From assembly GCA_024233875.1 (NCBI GenBank), contig JACKPB010000004.1, forward strand, positions 1-64,000: 64,000 nt of DNA, in the 5' to 3' direction. The notes under the pieces are model-generated. The model saw only the letters and a list, made by a program, of their open reading frames with translations. It had not been told where the DNA came from and made no database searches. The translations under genes were made by a program, and so were the position numbers. Shown here piece after piece: positions 9,607-18,672 of the stretch (its first letter is position 1; each line of letters starts with the position of its first letter). This DNA comes from Leptospiraceae bacterium (lineage in GTDB: Bacteria > Spirochaetota > Leptospiria > Leptospirales > Leptospiraceae).

Positions 9607-9864
9607 TAAAAAATCAATCGTCTTCAATATATTTTTTTCGATTTTCTTATAGTTTCGGTAAATGAAAGCAATTTCTATTGTATTTTTCTGAATCAGCTAC
9701 CACTTCAAAAAGAGAATAGAGTTCTTCAAGAAATTTTTTGACAAAAAGCAAACCCCGGTTTCCCTTCTATCCGCATTCAGCTTCTGAAGACACCGGAAAA
9801 AGAAAATGAAATCAAACCCGGATTTTCTTGAGTTCTTTTCAATTCGTCCGAAAAGTGGAAATCG
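9607..9864. other. Intergenic region upstream of the Ste24-type protease gene
   Basis: AT-rich spacer. It holds a TTGACA at 9738-9743 without a convincing -10 box, and a 20-codon frame (ATG at 9806, stop TGA at 9866-9868) whose stop overlaps the protease ATG as ATGA. Such an arrangement could be a leader peptide coupled to the protease, but there is no clear ribosome site for it. Confidence 0.3.
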
Positions 9865-11136
9865 ATGAAAAAATCAAAAATCTATTCCGCTTTCCTAATT
9901 CTCTACATTATAAAAATTTCACTTTCTCTGGCTCTTAAGAGTTTCAATTATCAGGGAGATTCATCTCCGGAGATCGAAGACTTGATTTTGCAATTTTTTT
10001 CTCCGGAAGACATTGAGAAGGGTAGGGCATATCATAGAGATGGATTTTTTGTATCACTTATTTCATTTGCTATCCATACTTTTATCTTTCTTTCCCTTAT
10101 CTTTACTTCTTTAGGAAGTAAGCTGGAAAATTTCTTTCTGAAACTCACGAATGGGTCTAATCCGAAAGCTGTATTTCTGTTCTTTTCTTCGATCTACTCT
10201 CTGATTTTTCTTTTGAATTTACCGTTTTCTTTTTATTTCGGGTACATTCTTGAACACAGACATGGGTTCTCGAATATGGATATAAGCTTTTTCTTTCTTA
10301 CCCAATTCAAGACTTTTCTTATATCATGTATTACAATTTCATTGGTGACTTCTTCCATTTCATTTTTAGTCGAAAAATTTCCTGTTCGGTGGAACTTGAT
10401 TCTACCTTTTGCGGGTACAGTATTTATTTTCATTAGTGTATTGTTATATCCCTATCTCATTTTACCGGTTTATTATGATGTCCAAGCTCCGGAAGATCCG
10501 GGTTTAAAGCTCAGGATTTCACAGCTTCTGGAGAAAGAAGGCATAGTTACGGATCAGGTTTATGTGATTCGTGAGAGTGCCTATTCAGGTCACACCAATG
10601 CTTTCTTTACCGGATTCGGAAAGGAAAAAAAGATCTATTTGTATGACACACTCCTCGAAAAGAATACGGAAAGAGAAATTCTTTCTATTCTGGGGCATGA
10701 GGCGGGACATTGGAAAGGGAATCATAGTCTTTATTCAATTCTCATGAGTTTCTTTGTGCTGGGAATTGGATCGCTACTTCTGAAGCTCTTATTGGAGAAA
10801 TGTAAGGAAAACTCAATATTTCACATTCGAAATTTTGCTTATCCTACAAGTATTCTTTTTTCATTTTTCCTTTATAGTTTGTTTTCATTTTATTTCTCCC
10901 CTCTGGAATCTTACCTTTCTCGACAGATGGAAATCTATGCGGACAGAGAAGCGCTCCGGATGACGAATGATCCCGATGCTTTTGTGTCTGCAGAAATCAA
11001 GTTGGCCAGGGACAATAAGTCCAGGTTGGATCCGCATCGCTTTGTTGTATTTTTCTATCACTCTCACCCCACAGCCTTGGATCGTATCCGAATGGCTATT
11101 GAATGCAAAGAGTCAAATCAAACCATCAATCCATAA
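9865..11136 (+). CDS. Ste24-type M48 membrane zinc metalloprotease (CAAX protease family)
   Basis: A 423-residue multi-pass membrane protein. The zinc motif is HEAGH (His278, Glu279, His282) in ILGHEAGHWKGNH, and the third ligand is in MEIYADREAL. About seven hydrophobic segments surround it, and the C-terminal FFYHSHPTALDRI matches the HSHP-x-RI ending of Ste24 and CAAX prenyl protease 1. That ending and the length distinguish it from the shorter HtpX. Bacteria lack the classic CAAX prenylation substrate, so the role is more likely membrane protein quality control or peptide processing. The ATG at 9865 lacks a strong ribosome site but overlaps the stop of a possible 20-codon leader. Confidence 0.93.
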   Translation: MKKSKIYSAFLILYIIKISLSLALKSFNYQGDSSPEIEDLILQFFSPEDIEKGRAYHRDGFFVSLISFAIHTFIFLSLIFTSLGSKLENFFLKLTNGSNPKAVFLFFSSIYSLIFLLNLPFSFYFGYILEHRHGFSNMDISFFFLTQFKTFLISCITISLVTSSISFLVEKFPVRWNLILPFAGTVFIFISVLLYPYLILPVYYDVQAPEDPGLKLRISQLLEKEGIVTDQVYVIRESAYSGHTNAFFTGFGKEKKIYLYDTLLEKNTEREILSILGHEAGHWKGNHSLYSILMSFFVLGIGSLLLKLLLEKCKENSIFHIRNFAYPTSILFSFFLYSLFSFYFSPLESYLSRQMEIYADREALRMTNDPDAFVSAEIKLARDNKSRLDPHRFVVFFYHSHPTALDRIRMAIECKESNQTINP

Positions 11137-11679
11137 AACTCAATACTCTCAATGACCGGGAGAAGTGGATGGGCTCTAATATCATTAATGGATTAATAAA
11201 AATTTCCGATCTGTCTGAATTATTGATAAATTAATGATTCCTTTTAAAGATTTTAAAGATTGATTTTTTTTAAAAAAAAGTTTGACATGATTTCAAAAAA
11301 ATACCATTCTCAGTGTGCAGGATTGTCTGCCATCCGGTCTCTTGACCTCAATACACTCATTCATCTTCTTCGGATTTACTCTCTTATCCTCTACTGTATT
11401 TCCGTTGGAGCCATAGTATTTACTGATGCTCTCAGACTTATACTTTGGAATCCTATCGATTGAAAGAAGTAGGCCGGGACAAAATCGAGTTCTTCGGATA
11501 TTTTGGGAATCTGTATGATTCTTGAATACTGTAATACCAAAATACACTCATCCGACATAACCGAAACATAATCAGGAGTACATTTGAATGTGCAAATATA
11601 AAATTGAAAAAACTATTTTCGGCAAAAAAGATAATCAATTAATTAAATTTTGTCCGATGACCTCATGGGGAGGCTGTCT
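11137..11679. other. Long intergenic region before the choline cassette
   Basis: More than 500 bases of AT-rich DNA without a convincing gene. TTGACA occurs at 11282-11287 and TTGACC at about 11342, but neither has a good -10 partner at 16-18 bases. Short open frames on both strands have no ribosome site and no recognisable product. It probably holds the promoter and control region of the choline transport and oxidation genes. Confidence 0.4.
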
Positions 11680-13284
11680 GTGACTCTTTTACGATTTGAA
11701 AGAATAGCCATGCCTTTGCTCTTTTCTACAATTCTATTCAGCTTTATAGTTCTCTTCGGCTTGTTTTTTGTAGATGAAAATCCTTCTTTCCACTGGCCGT
11801 CATACATAGCCATGGCGGGATTTTACGGGGTCATTTTCTTCGCGGGTCTAATTTCTTCGGACAAGGAAGAAGATGAAAAACCCGAGAGTATGATCCTGGC
11901 AGGTAGATCCCTTCCCTTGGGTGTGGCTCTCATGACGATGACGGCTACCTGGGTAGGAGGTGGGTTCATCAACGGAACGGCTGAATCTGTTGCCACTTAC
12001 GGACTTGTTTGGGCACAGGCTCCCTGGGGGTACGGTCTGAGTCTTATATTCGGAGGAATCTTTTTTGCTCAGAAAATGAGAAGGCTAAATTACACCACCA
12101 TGCTGGATCCCATCGAGGATAGGTTCGGCACCAAAATGGCCGCGATTCTCTACATTCCGGCCCTCATGGGGGAGATGTTTTGGACGGCCGCAGTTCTTAC
12201 TGCTCTGGGTACTACATTCGGAGCTCTTTTGGGGATAGATGCTGTCACTTCTATTCTGATGAGTTCTTTTATCACTGTTCTTTATACCTCTCTCGGAGGT
12301 CTGAAGGCAGTGGCACTGACAGATGTATTTCAGTTGATCATTCTAATGCTGGGACTCTGGCTCACGATTCCCTTTCTTCTTCCCGAAGGACAGAGCCTCT
12401 TCGCGGTGTACTCTCAGTACAGTGCAAGTTTCGGAACCCTGGGGGATTGGACTCCTCCGCTTCATGCTCTCTCTCATCCGGATTGGGGTGTGAAGGTCTT
12501 TCTCTGGTGGGATTCTGCTCTCCTTCTCATTTTTGGAGGGATTCCCTGGCATGTCTACTTCCAGAGAGTTCTTTCTGCTCAAAATCCAAAGATAGCAAGA
12601 AATCTCTCTATAGGAGCCGGATTTATGTGTATGCTTGCAGCCGTTCCTGCTGTGATTATAGGAATGGTGGCACACAACGTAGATTGGGTAGGAAGCGGCC
12701 TTCCCGCACCGGAAAGTTCTGCTGTTGTCCTGCCCCACGCACTCAAGTATCTCGGGCCTCTTCCGATAGCAACGATCGGGTTGGGAGCACTCGCGGCGGC
12801 GGTTATGAGCAGTGCGGATTCATCCATCCTCTCTGCGTCTACTCTGGGAACATGGAATGTATACCGACCCTTTTTCTTAAAGAAAAACTCAGACCTCACA
12901 AAAGTGATCAAAAGACTGATCTGGGTAGTGGGAATCGGAGCCACACTGATCGCCATTCAGGTGAAGAGTGTGTACTCTCTCTGGTTTTTGTGCAGTGATT
13001 TTGTCTACTGCATCCTCTTTCCCCAACTTCTCCTGGCTCTGTATGACAAAAAGGTAACACCTCTGGGAAGTGCTGTCGGATTCGGTGTGGCTCTTTTTCT
13101 GAGATTGGGAGCGGGGGAGCCTGTTCTCGGTTTGCCTTCCTTTCTTTCCTATCCCTTGGTTGAGGATGGTGTGTCTTACTTTCCCTATCGAACCCTTGCC
13201 ATGCTCAGTTCCCTGATCACAATCATGCTTGTGTCCCGATTGACTAAGGGAAGTCCGAGAGAATTGATTCAGAGAGAGGGTTGA
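11680..13284 (+). CDS. Sodium:solute symporter, high-affinity choline transporter (CHT1/SLC5A7) type
   Basis: About 534 residues with roughly 13 transmembrane helices in the SLC5 fold. The segment WVGGGFINGTAESVATYG is the signature of the choline transporter branch (WVGGGYINGTAE in animal CHT1), and SSADSSILSASTLGTWN is the typical SSF region in the later helices. It should import choline with sodium. The gene is followed after one base by betaine aldehyde dehydrogenase and choline dehydrogenase genes, which supports choline as the substrate. I chose the GTG at 11680 because GGGGAGG ends five bases before it; an ATG at 11665 and a TTG at 11650 are in frame further upstream. Confidence 0.88.
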   Translation: MTLLRFERIAMPLLFSTILFSFIVLFGLFFVDENPSFHWPSYIAMAGFYGVIFFAGLISSDKEEDEKPESMILAGRSLPLGVALMTMTATWVGGGFINGTAESVATYGLVWAQAPWGYGLSLIFGGIFFAQKMRRLNYTTMLDPIEDRFGTKMAAILYIPALMGEMFWTAAVLTALGTTFGALLGIDAVTSILMSSFITVLYTSLGGLKAVALTDVFQLIILMLGLWLTIPFLLPEGQSLFAVYSQYSASFGTLGDWTPPLHALSHPDWGVKVFLWWDSALLLIFGGIPWHVYFQRVLSAQNPKIARNLSIGAGFMCMLAAVPAVIIGMVAHNVDWVGSGLPAPESSAVVLPHALKYLGPLPIATIGLGALAAAVMSSADSSILSASTLGTWNVYRPFFLKKNSDLTKVIKRLIWVVGIGATLIAIQVKSVYSLWFLCSDFVYCILFPQLLLALYDKKVTPLGSAVGFGVALFLRLGAGEPVLGLPSFLSYPLVEDGVSYFPYRTLAMLSSLITIMLVSRLTKGSPRELIQREG

Positions 13285-13285
13285 T

Positions 13286-14743
13286 ATGAAAGTATTTGGA
13301 AGTTTTGTTGGCAATCAGGAAATCCAATCAGGAAGAGAACAGATTCTTTTAGACCCATCTACAGGAGAAGCCAGCTCAAAGGTTGTATTTGCAGATGAGG
13401 AGACGATTCTCTCAGCCCTCGAAGAGGCAGGTAAGGCTCAAAAGATCTGGAAAGAATTTAGTCCTGCAAAGAAATCATCTCTCCTGAAAAATCTGGCAGT
13501 TCTTCTCAGACAAAAAAATGACGATCTTGCCCGTCTGGATGTAGAACAGGTCGGAAAGCCCTGGAAGGAAGCCGCAGGGTATGACATTGAGTCAGGTGTG
13601 GAAGCCATAGAGTTTTTTGCCAGCGCTTCCGCTCTCAAGAGGGGAGAGAGCTATCGTTTGGGTTCAGTTACCGCACTTGTGGATCACGAACCCTATGGAA
13701 TTGTCTTTGGAATCGGAGCCTGGAACTATCCATTTCAGATCGCGGCCTGGAAATTGGCTCCCGCTCTGGCCGCAGGAAACGCAATGATTTTCAAGCCGAG
13801 CGAACTCACCCCCGGATCTGCTCTCGAATTGGCAAAGCTCTGTGTGGAGGCAGGACTTCCGGAAGGTCTCTTTCAGGTCATTCAGGGAGACGGACTTATC
13901 GCTGAGCGTTTGGTGAAAGATCCCCTGATCCGTAAGGTATCCCTAACGGGTTCTGTTCCTACAGGAAAAAAAGTGATGCAGTCAGCGTCTACATCGATCA
14001 AACCTGTAACCTTGGAACTCGGAGGAAAGGGTCCTCTGGTTGTATTCGAAGATTCTCATATTCCCAGTGCTGTAGCAGCGTCTATGCTTGCTAATTTTTA
14101 CACCCAGGGTGAGATCTGCTCCAATGGGACCAGAGTCTTTGTCCAGAGTTCTGTGTATGAAGAATTTTTGAACCTTCTCATGGAACGAACCCAAAAAATC
14201 ACTATCGGAGACCCGAAAGATTCCTCTACGGATATGGGCCCATTGATCAGTGATGCACAGTACAGAAAAGTTTTGGGTTACATTGAAAAAGGTATCTCTG
14301 AAGGTGCGGAGCTGAAGTATGGAGGGAGATTTCCCGAATCTCTAAAAGGCACCAAATTCGAAAAAGGATATTATGTAGAGCCGACGATATTTTCCCGTTG
14401 CAGGGATGAAATGACAATCGTCCGTGAAGAAATTTTTGGTCCTGTTTTGAGTCTTTTGAGTTTTGAAACCGAAGAAGAGGTGATTCAAAGATCAAACAAT
14501 ACAGGCTACGGACTTGCGGGGGCGGTATTCACAAAGGATATCAATCGTGCTCTGCGTTTTTCTCGAAATCTGGAAGTAGGAGTTTGTTGGATAAACAACT
14601 ACAACGTCACTCCTGTGGAACTTCCCTTCGGAGGAGTGAAGTTTTCCGGTATCGGGAGAGAGAATGCAATTGAGGCCATGTACGGATACACTCAGGCAAA
14701 GACTATTTACATTGAATCAGGAAATCTGGAGTTTCCCTATTGA
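13286..14743 (+). CDS. betB: Betaine aldehyde dehydrogenase
   Basis: A 485-residue NAD(P)-dependent aldehyde dehydrogenase of normal length. The catalytic Glu lies in LELGGKGPLVVF and the catalytic Cys in QGEICSNGTRVFVQ, which resembles the VCTNGTRVFV of E. coli BetB more than general ALDHs. The cofactor-site Asn is in FGIGAWNYPFQ and the NAD loop in VSLTGSVPTGKKV. It oxidises betaine aldehyde to glycine betaine, the second step of osmoprotectant synthesis from choline. The ATG follows the symporter stop by one base, and its own stop overlaps the ATG of the next gene, so the three genes form one operon. Confidence 0.92.
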   Translation: MKVFGSFVGNQEIQSGREQILLDPSTGEASSKVVFADEETILSALEEAGKAQKIWKEFSPAKKSSLLKNLAVLLRQKNDDLARLDVEQVGKPWKEAAGYDIESGVEAIEFFASASALKRGESYRLGSVTALVDHEPYGIVFGIGAWNYPFQIAAWKLAPALAAGNAMIFKPSELTPGSALELAKLCVEAGLPEGLFQVIQGDGLIAERLVKDPLIRKVSLTGSVPTGKKVMQSASTSIKPVTLELGGKGPLVVFEDSHIPSAVAASMLANFYTQGEICSNGTRVFVQSSVYEEFLNLLMERTQKITIGDPKDSSTDMGPLISDAQYRKVLGYIEKGISEGAELKYGGRFPESLKGTKFEKGYYVEPTIFSRCRDEMTIVREEIFGPVLSLLSFETEEEVIQRSNNTGYGLAGAVFTKDINRALRFSRNLEVGVCWINNYNVTPVELPFGGVKFSGIGRENAIEAMYGYTQAKTIYIESGNLEFPY

Positions 14744-16386
14744 TGAAAACAAAAAAATATGATACAATAATTGTGGGTGGTGGATCGGCAGGGTTGGTCG
14801 TTGCCAATCGGCTGAGCGCTGAAAAAGAAGAGGTTTTGGTTCTCGAAGCCGGAAGAATGGATTCGATCTGGGATGTATTCATACATATGCCGGCTGCACT
14901 TACCATACCGATAGGAAATAAATTTTACGATTGGAAGTATGAAACCGATCCGGAACCTTTTATGAACAACCGGAGAGTATATCATGCGAGGGGAAAGGTA
15001 CTCGGAGGATCGAGCAGTATCAACGGAATGATCTTTCAGAGGGGAAACCCCATGGACTATGAAAAATGGGCAGAGTTGCCGGGATTGAAAAACTGGGACT
15101 ACGCTCATTGCCTTCCTTATTTCAAACGAATGGAAACTTGCTCTGCAGGCACCGATGAGTGGAGGGGAGGAGAAGGTCCTCTTCATCTCGAACGCGGTCC
15201 CGGTCTCAATCCTCTCTTTCCGGCATTTCTAAAAGCAACCGAAGAAGCAGGATATTTTGCAACTAAGGATGTGAATGGATTCCGTCAGGAAGGTTTTTCT
15301 CTATTCGATCGAAACATTAAAAAGGGCAGGAGATGGAGTTCCGCACGGGCATACTACCACCCGGTATCCGGAAGACCCAATCTGGAATTAAAAACAGGAG
15401 TTTTGGTGACCCGAATTCTCTTTGATGGGAAGAAAGCCATAGGTGTGGAATTCAAAAAAGGTGGGAAAATCGAAACTGTATTCGGTGGAAGGGTAGTCCT
15501 TTCGGGAGGGGCGATCAATTCTCCCCAGCTTCTTCAGCTCTCCGGAGTAGGCCCCTCGGCTCTTCTGAATCAACTCGGTATCCCTGTGATACAGGATCTT
15601 CCCGGAGTGGGTGAAAATCTTCAGGATCATCTCGAAGTCTATGTCCAGCATATGTGCAAGAAACCGGTCTCCATGAATCCCCAATTGAAATGGTTCAGAA
15701 AGCCCTGGCTCGGATTTCTCTGGCTCTTCTTTAGAGCCGGTGCTGCAGCCACAAATCACTTTGAGGCAGGAGGGTTTGTGAAGAGCAATGAGAAAGAAAA
15801 ATATCCCAATCTCATGTTTCATTTCCTTCCCCTCGCTATCCGTTATGATGGTTCCCAACCTTCCGGTGGTCACGGCTATCAGGTGCATGTGGGTCCCATG
15901 TATTCGGACGCCAGGGGATCGATTCGAATCCGAAGTCGAAATCCTGAAGAACATCCATCTATGGTCTTCAATTATCTATCCACCGATCAGGATCGAAAAG
16001 AATGGATCGAAGCGATTCGTGTATCACGAAAGATTTTGAATCAACCGGCAATGGCCGAATTCAATGGAGGAGAGATTTCTCCCGGTCCGGAAGTGGATAC
16101 AGATGAGAAAATCTTAGATTGGGTAGCCAGAGACGCCGAGACAGCCCTTCATCCGTCCTGCACCAGCAAGATGGGATTGGATGACCTTTCTGTGATACAT
16201 CCGGATTCAATGCAGGTCCACGGAGTTGAAAATCTATTCGTTGTAGATGCTTCTAGTATGCCCGTGATCACCAATGGGAATATCTATGCACCTACGATGA
16301 TGCTTGCAGAAAAAGCTTCTGACCTTCTTTTGGGAAAGACACCCCTTCCTCCGGAAAATCATAAGTTCTATCGATCACCGGTCTAG
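14743..16386 (+). CDS. betA: Choline dehydrogenase (GMC oxidoreductase)
   Basis: A 547-residue FAD flavoprotein of the glucose-methanol-choline family. The dinucleotide fold is GGGSAGLVVANRL, GMC signature 1 is in GKVLGGSSSINGMIFQRG, signature 2 is LSGGAINSPQLLQLSGVGP, and the C-terminal active-site region has HPSCTSKMG and a VDASSMPVITNGN segment. It would oxidise choline to betaine aldehyde and pass electrons to the respiratory chain. The ATG at 14743 shares its first base with the TGA of betB (TGATG), a sign of translational coupling; a TTG one codon upstream is less likely. Substrate assignment rests on the operon as much as on the sequence, because GMC enzymes act on many alcohols. Confidence 0.9.
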   Translation: MKTKKYDTIIVGGGSAGLVVANRLSAEKEEVLVLEAGRMDSIWDVFIHMPAALTIPIGNKFYDWKYETDPEPFMNNRRVYHARGKVLGGSSSINGMIFQRGNPMDYEKWAELPGLKNWDYAHCLPYFKRMETCSAGTDEWRGGEGPLHLERGPGLNPLFPAFLKATEEAGYFATKDVNGFRQEGFSLFDRNIKKGRRWSSARAYYHPVSGRPNLELKTGVLVTRILFDGKKAIGVEFKKGGKIETVFGGRVVLSGGAINSPQLLQLSGVGPSALLNQLGIPVIQDLPGVGENLQDHLEVYVQHMCKKPVSMNPQLKWFRKPWLGFLWLFFRAGAAATNHFEAGGFVKSNEKEKYPNLMFHFLPLAIRYDGSQPSGGHGYQVHVGPMYSDARGSIRIRSRNPEEHPSMVFNYLSTDQDRKEWIEAIRVSRKILNQPAMAEFNGGEISPGPEVDTDEKILDWVARDAETALHPSCTSKMGLDDLSVIHPDSMQVHGVENLFVVDASSMPVITNGNIYAPTMMLAEKASDLLLGKTPLPPENHKFYRSPV

Positions 16387-16398
16387 GGGCAGGTTCTT

Positions 16399-17532
16399 TT
16401 ATATCTTTTCGAGGACTACCAGTGTTTCAAAATGGGAAGTTCTCGGAAAGAAATCAAATAAATCCATTTTCCTGATCCTGTACCTGTTTTCCAATCGTGA
16501 AAGATCCGAGATCAAACTGAGATAATCACAGGAAGAATAAATGATTCTCGGAATTTCTGAATCAAGAAGATATTGTATTACAACATTCCCCAGTCCCGCC
16601 CTCGGTGGATTGGCAACGCAAACATCATACTCTGAATTTGCATCCGGGGGTAGCTTATAAAGATTTTTCTGATGGAAGTGTAGATGATTCTCTTTATGAA
16701 ATCGTGCATTTTTTCGGGCGTAAATTACAGAAGACTCACCGAGTTCGTATGCATCTATGTGTTTGAATTTCTCTGCCAGAAAAATTGTGATACAACCCGC
16801 TCCGGAAAAAAGCTCCAGAGCATTTTTTCCGGAAGAAAATTTCAAGATGGAGTCCATCCAATTGTCGACCAGATTGGAATGGATTTGAATGAAACCATCC
16901 GGTGGAATCTTAAGAGACCTTCCTTTGATGAGAATTGTTCCGGATTGATTGGCATATTCCAAAATACCTTCCCGGTACTTACGGAGTTTTCCTTTGGCGG
17001 GAAAGGCCTGAGTACGGATACGATTTTGAATTCCTGAATCTATGTCCCGGGGAAGCAATTGGCAACCTGAGGTCGGATATTCAACCAATTCATTGGAATT
17101 CATCCTATAGAACCCGAAAGAAGATTTATCCCGTTTCAATTGAACTGTATTGCGGTAGTAGTTGATCTGTCCCGAATAGATCCCGATTTTGGGAAGTTCC
17201 TTATGGACTTTCAGACGGTGAAGAAATTCTGATTCCAGAAGAGATTTTTTGAGAAGCTGTTCTTCCGTGTATTCCAGATGTCTGAAGGAACATCCCCCGC
17301 ATTTGGGAAATACTTCGCAGTCGGAAGATTTTCTCTTATCCGATGCTTCCAGAACCTCTATGACTTCCACAAAGGTATGTGTTGATTTTTGCTTAATGAT
17401 TTCACATAAGACTGTTTCTCCGGGAATCCCCCCCCGAACAAAGTACAATTTACCATCTTTGTGGGACATAGCATTCCCATCATTTACCCATTTATCGATT
17501 TTGAGTTCGATCGTCTCTTTTTCTATTCCCAT
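16399..17532 (-). CDS. rlmD: 23S rRNA (uracil-C5)-methyltransferase, RlmD/RumA family
   Basis: A 377-residue RNA methyltransferase. An N-terminal TRAM-like beta domain (residues about 5-60) is followed by the Cys cluster CEVFPKCGGCSFRH for a 4Fe-4S centre, with a fourth Cys probably in TSGCQLL. The SAM-binding motif is LELFSGAGCITIFLAE, the catalytic region contains VANPPRAG, and the nucleophile Cys is in IIYSSCDYLSL. In the family this enzyme makes 5-methyluridine in 23S rRNA; whether the target is U1939, U747 or both cannot be read here. The start ATG lies inside the last codons of the upstream outer-membrane-like gene, a 10-base overlap. Confidence 0.87.
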   Translation of the reverse strand: MGIEKETIELKIDKWVNDGNAMSHKDGKLYFVRGGIPGETVLCEIIKQKSTHTFVEVIEVLEASDKRKSSDCEVFPKCGGCSFRHLEYTEEQLLKKSLLESEFLHRLKVHKELPKIGIYSGQINYYRNTVQLKRDKSSFGFYRMNSNELVEYPTSGCQLLPRDIDSGIQNRIRTQAFPAKGKLRKYREGILEYANQSGTILIKGRSLKIPPDGFIQIHSNLVDNWMDSILKFSSGKNALELFSGAGCITIFLAEKFKHIDAYELGESSVIYARKNARFHKENHLHFHQKNLYKLPPDANSEYDVCVANPPRAGLGNVVIQYLLDSEIPRIIYSSCDYLSLISDLSRLENRYRIRKMDLFDFFPRTSHFETLVVLEKI

Positions 17533-18542
17533 ATATACCCCAATGACATGTAGAGAAAACTTTCCGGATCCATTCCTTTTTTGGTACTGAGAATAGAATA
17601 ATCCAACACACCTATATTGAAGGTGAACTCTTTTCCATAGGGATGCGGTGAATAGCTCAGAGCGTATCCGAGTCCGGTCCCCCTTTTATTTTTTCCGGTA
17701 GAATCGTACTTTCCACCCATTTGCACTCCCGCTTTGATACTCCAGGTGGAATCTTCCTGAACCCCCAGATGGACACCGGCTGAGGTTTTCCACTCGGCTC
17801 CGATTCCACGATCGAATACCGGTCTATTTTCATACTCATTCAAATTGAATGAGGAGGATTCATAAAAAATTCTTTTGGTCTCCATGTAGATCTGAAGTTT
17901 TGGAAAGAGAGAGTACGCAACTCCAAAGGCAAGAGAGGGAGGATTGATTTCCCTGAGGAGGTCACCATTTCGATAGAGTTTGTACTCATAACGACCTCCG
18001 GGATGCTGGGAAGTGAGTCCGAATCGAAAGTCTCCGATTTGGTATCCCAGATTCAAAGTTCCTGTGGGTTTGAGGGCGGATCTCTCGAAACCCCTGATGC
18101 CGAATCCGGGTCCTATTCCCAGACTCCAGGTGAAGGAGTTTCCCCATTTTCTGGAATAAAAGACCTGAGATTGATAGTTCAGAGATTTTGTCGATCCGGG
18201 AAATGAGGAGCGATAGATTGACCTTCCCCGAAATCCCCATCCCGATTTCTCATCGAGAGGCAAATAGAAACCGATTCCTCCCGGATGGATGGGGGAGGAA
18301 ACCTGACCCTGAATCGAAAGAAGTCCTCCGAATTCTAAGATGGTGTCTTTTTCTCCGGCAAGATAGGAGGTATTGGAAGTGAGGTTTAGACCCGGTTCAC
18401 TTATGCCTGCACCCTCCGAAGCGAGTCCCGCCGCAGAGGGATGGGGACTGATGGAATCAAAGGAAGAATACTGAGGGAAGAGAGAAAAAATCGGGAGAAA
18501 TAGAACCGGAATCAATTTCGTCAGGTGCCGAAAAAACCTCAT
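17523..18542 (-). CDS. Probable outer-membrane beta-barrel protein
   Basis: About 339 residues. The N-terminus has a basic stretch and a hydrophobic core typical of a signal peptide (MRFFRHLTKLIPVLFLPIF), and the rest is rich in Gly, Ser, Tyr and Phe with alternating hydrophobic residues and turns, as in beta barrels. The early segment SPHPSAAGLASEGAGISEP resembles the start of PorV/PorQ-like proteins, where small residues precede the first strand, but this is a weak match. The ATG at 18542 is preferred because it places the signal peptide at the N-terminus; a TTG at 18581 would add 13 residues. It overlaps the methyltransferase gene by 10 bases. Function is unknown. Confidence 0.7.
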   Translation of the reverse strand: MRFFRHLTKLIPVLFLPIFSLFPQYSSFDSISPHPSAAGLASEGAGISEPGLNLTSNTSYLAGEKDTILEFGGLLSIQGQVSSPIHPGGIGFYLPLDEKSGWGFRGRSIYRSSFPGSTKSLNYQSQVFYSRKWGNSFTWSLGIGPGFGIRGFERSALKPTGTLNLGYQIGDFRFGLTSQHPGGRYEYKLYRNGDLLREINPPSLAFGVAYSLFPKLQIYMETKRIFYESSSFNLNEYENRPVFDRGIGAEWKTSAGVHLGVQEDSTWSIKAGVQMGGKYDSTGKNKRGTGLGYALSYSPHPYGKEFTFNIGVLDYSILSTKKGMDPESFLYMSLGYIWE

Positions 18543-18672
18543 TCTAGACAGATTTTCCAGCCTGTACAGAAACTCAATCAATTCCCATCGAATTCCTTTC
18601 CGAAGGAGTGAAGGTAGTAAATTTACGGAAAAGGATTGAAGTAAAAAGCAATTTTCATAGGATTGAAAATCT

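Noticed and set aside
11260..11463. 67-codon plus-strand frame in the spacer before the choline cassette
   Set aside because: No ribosome site, no domain and mixed composition; the opposite strand is equally open.
12180..12998. 272-codon plus-strand frame inside the symporter gene
   Set aside because: Ser/Arg/Cys-rich product in another frame of a clear transporter gene; a shadow.
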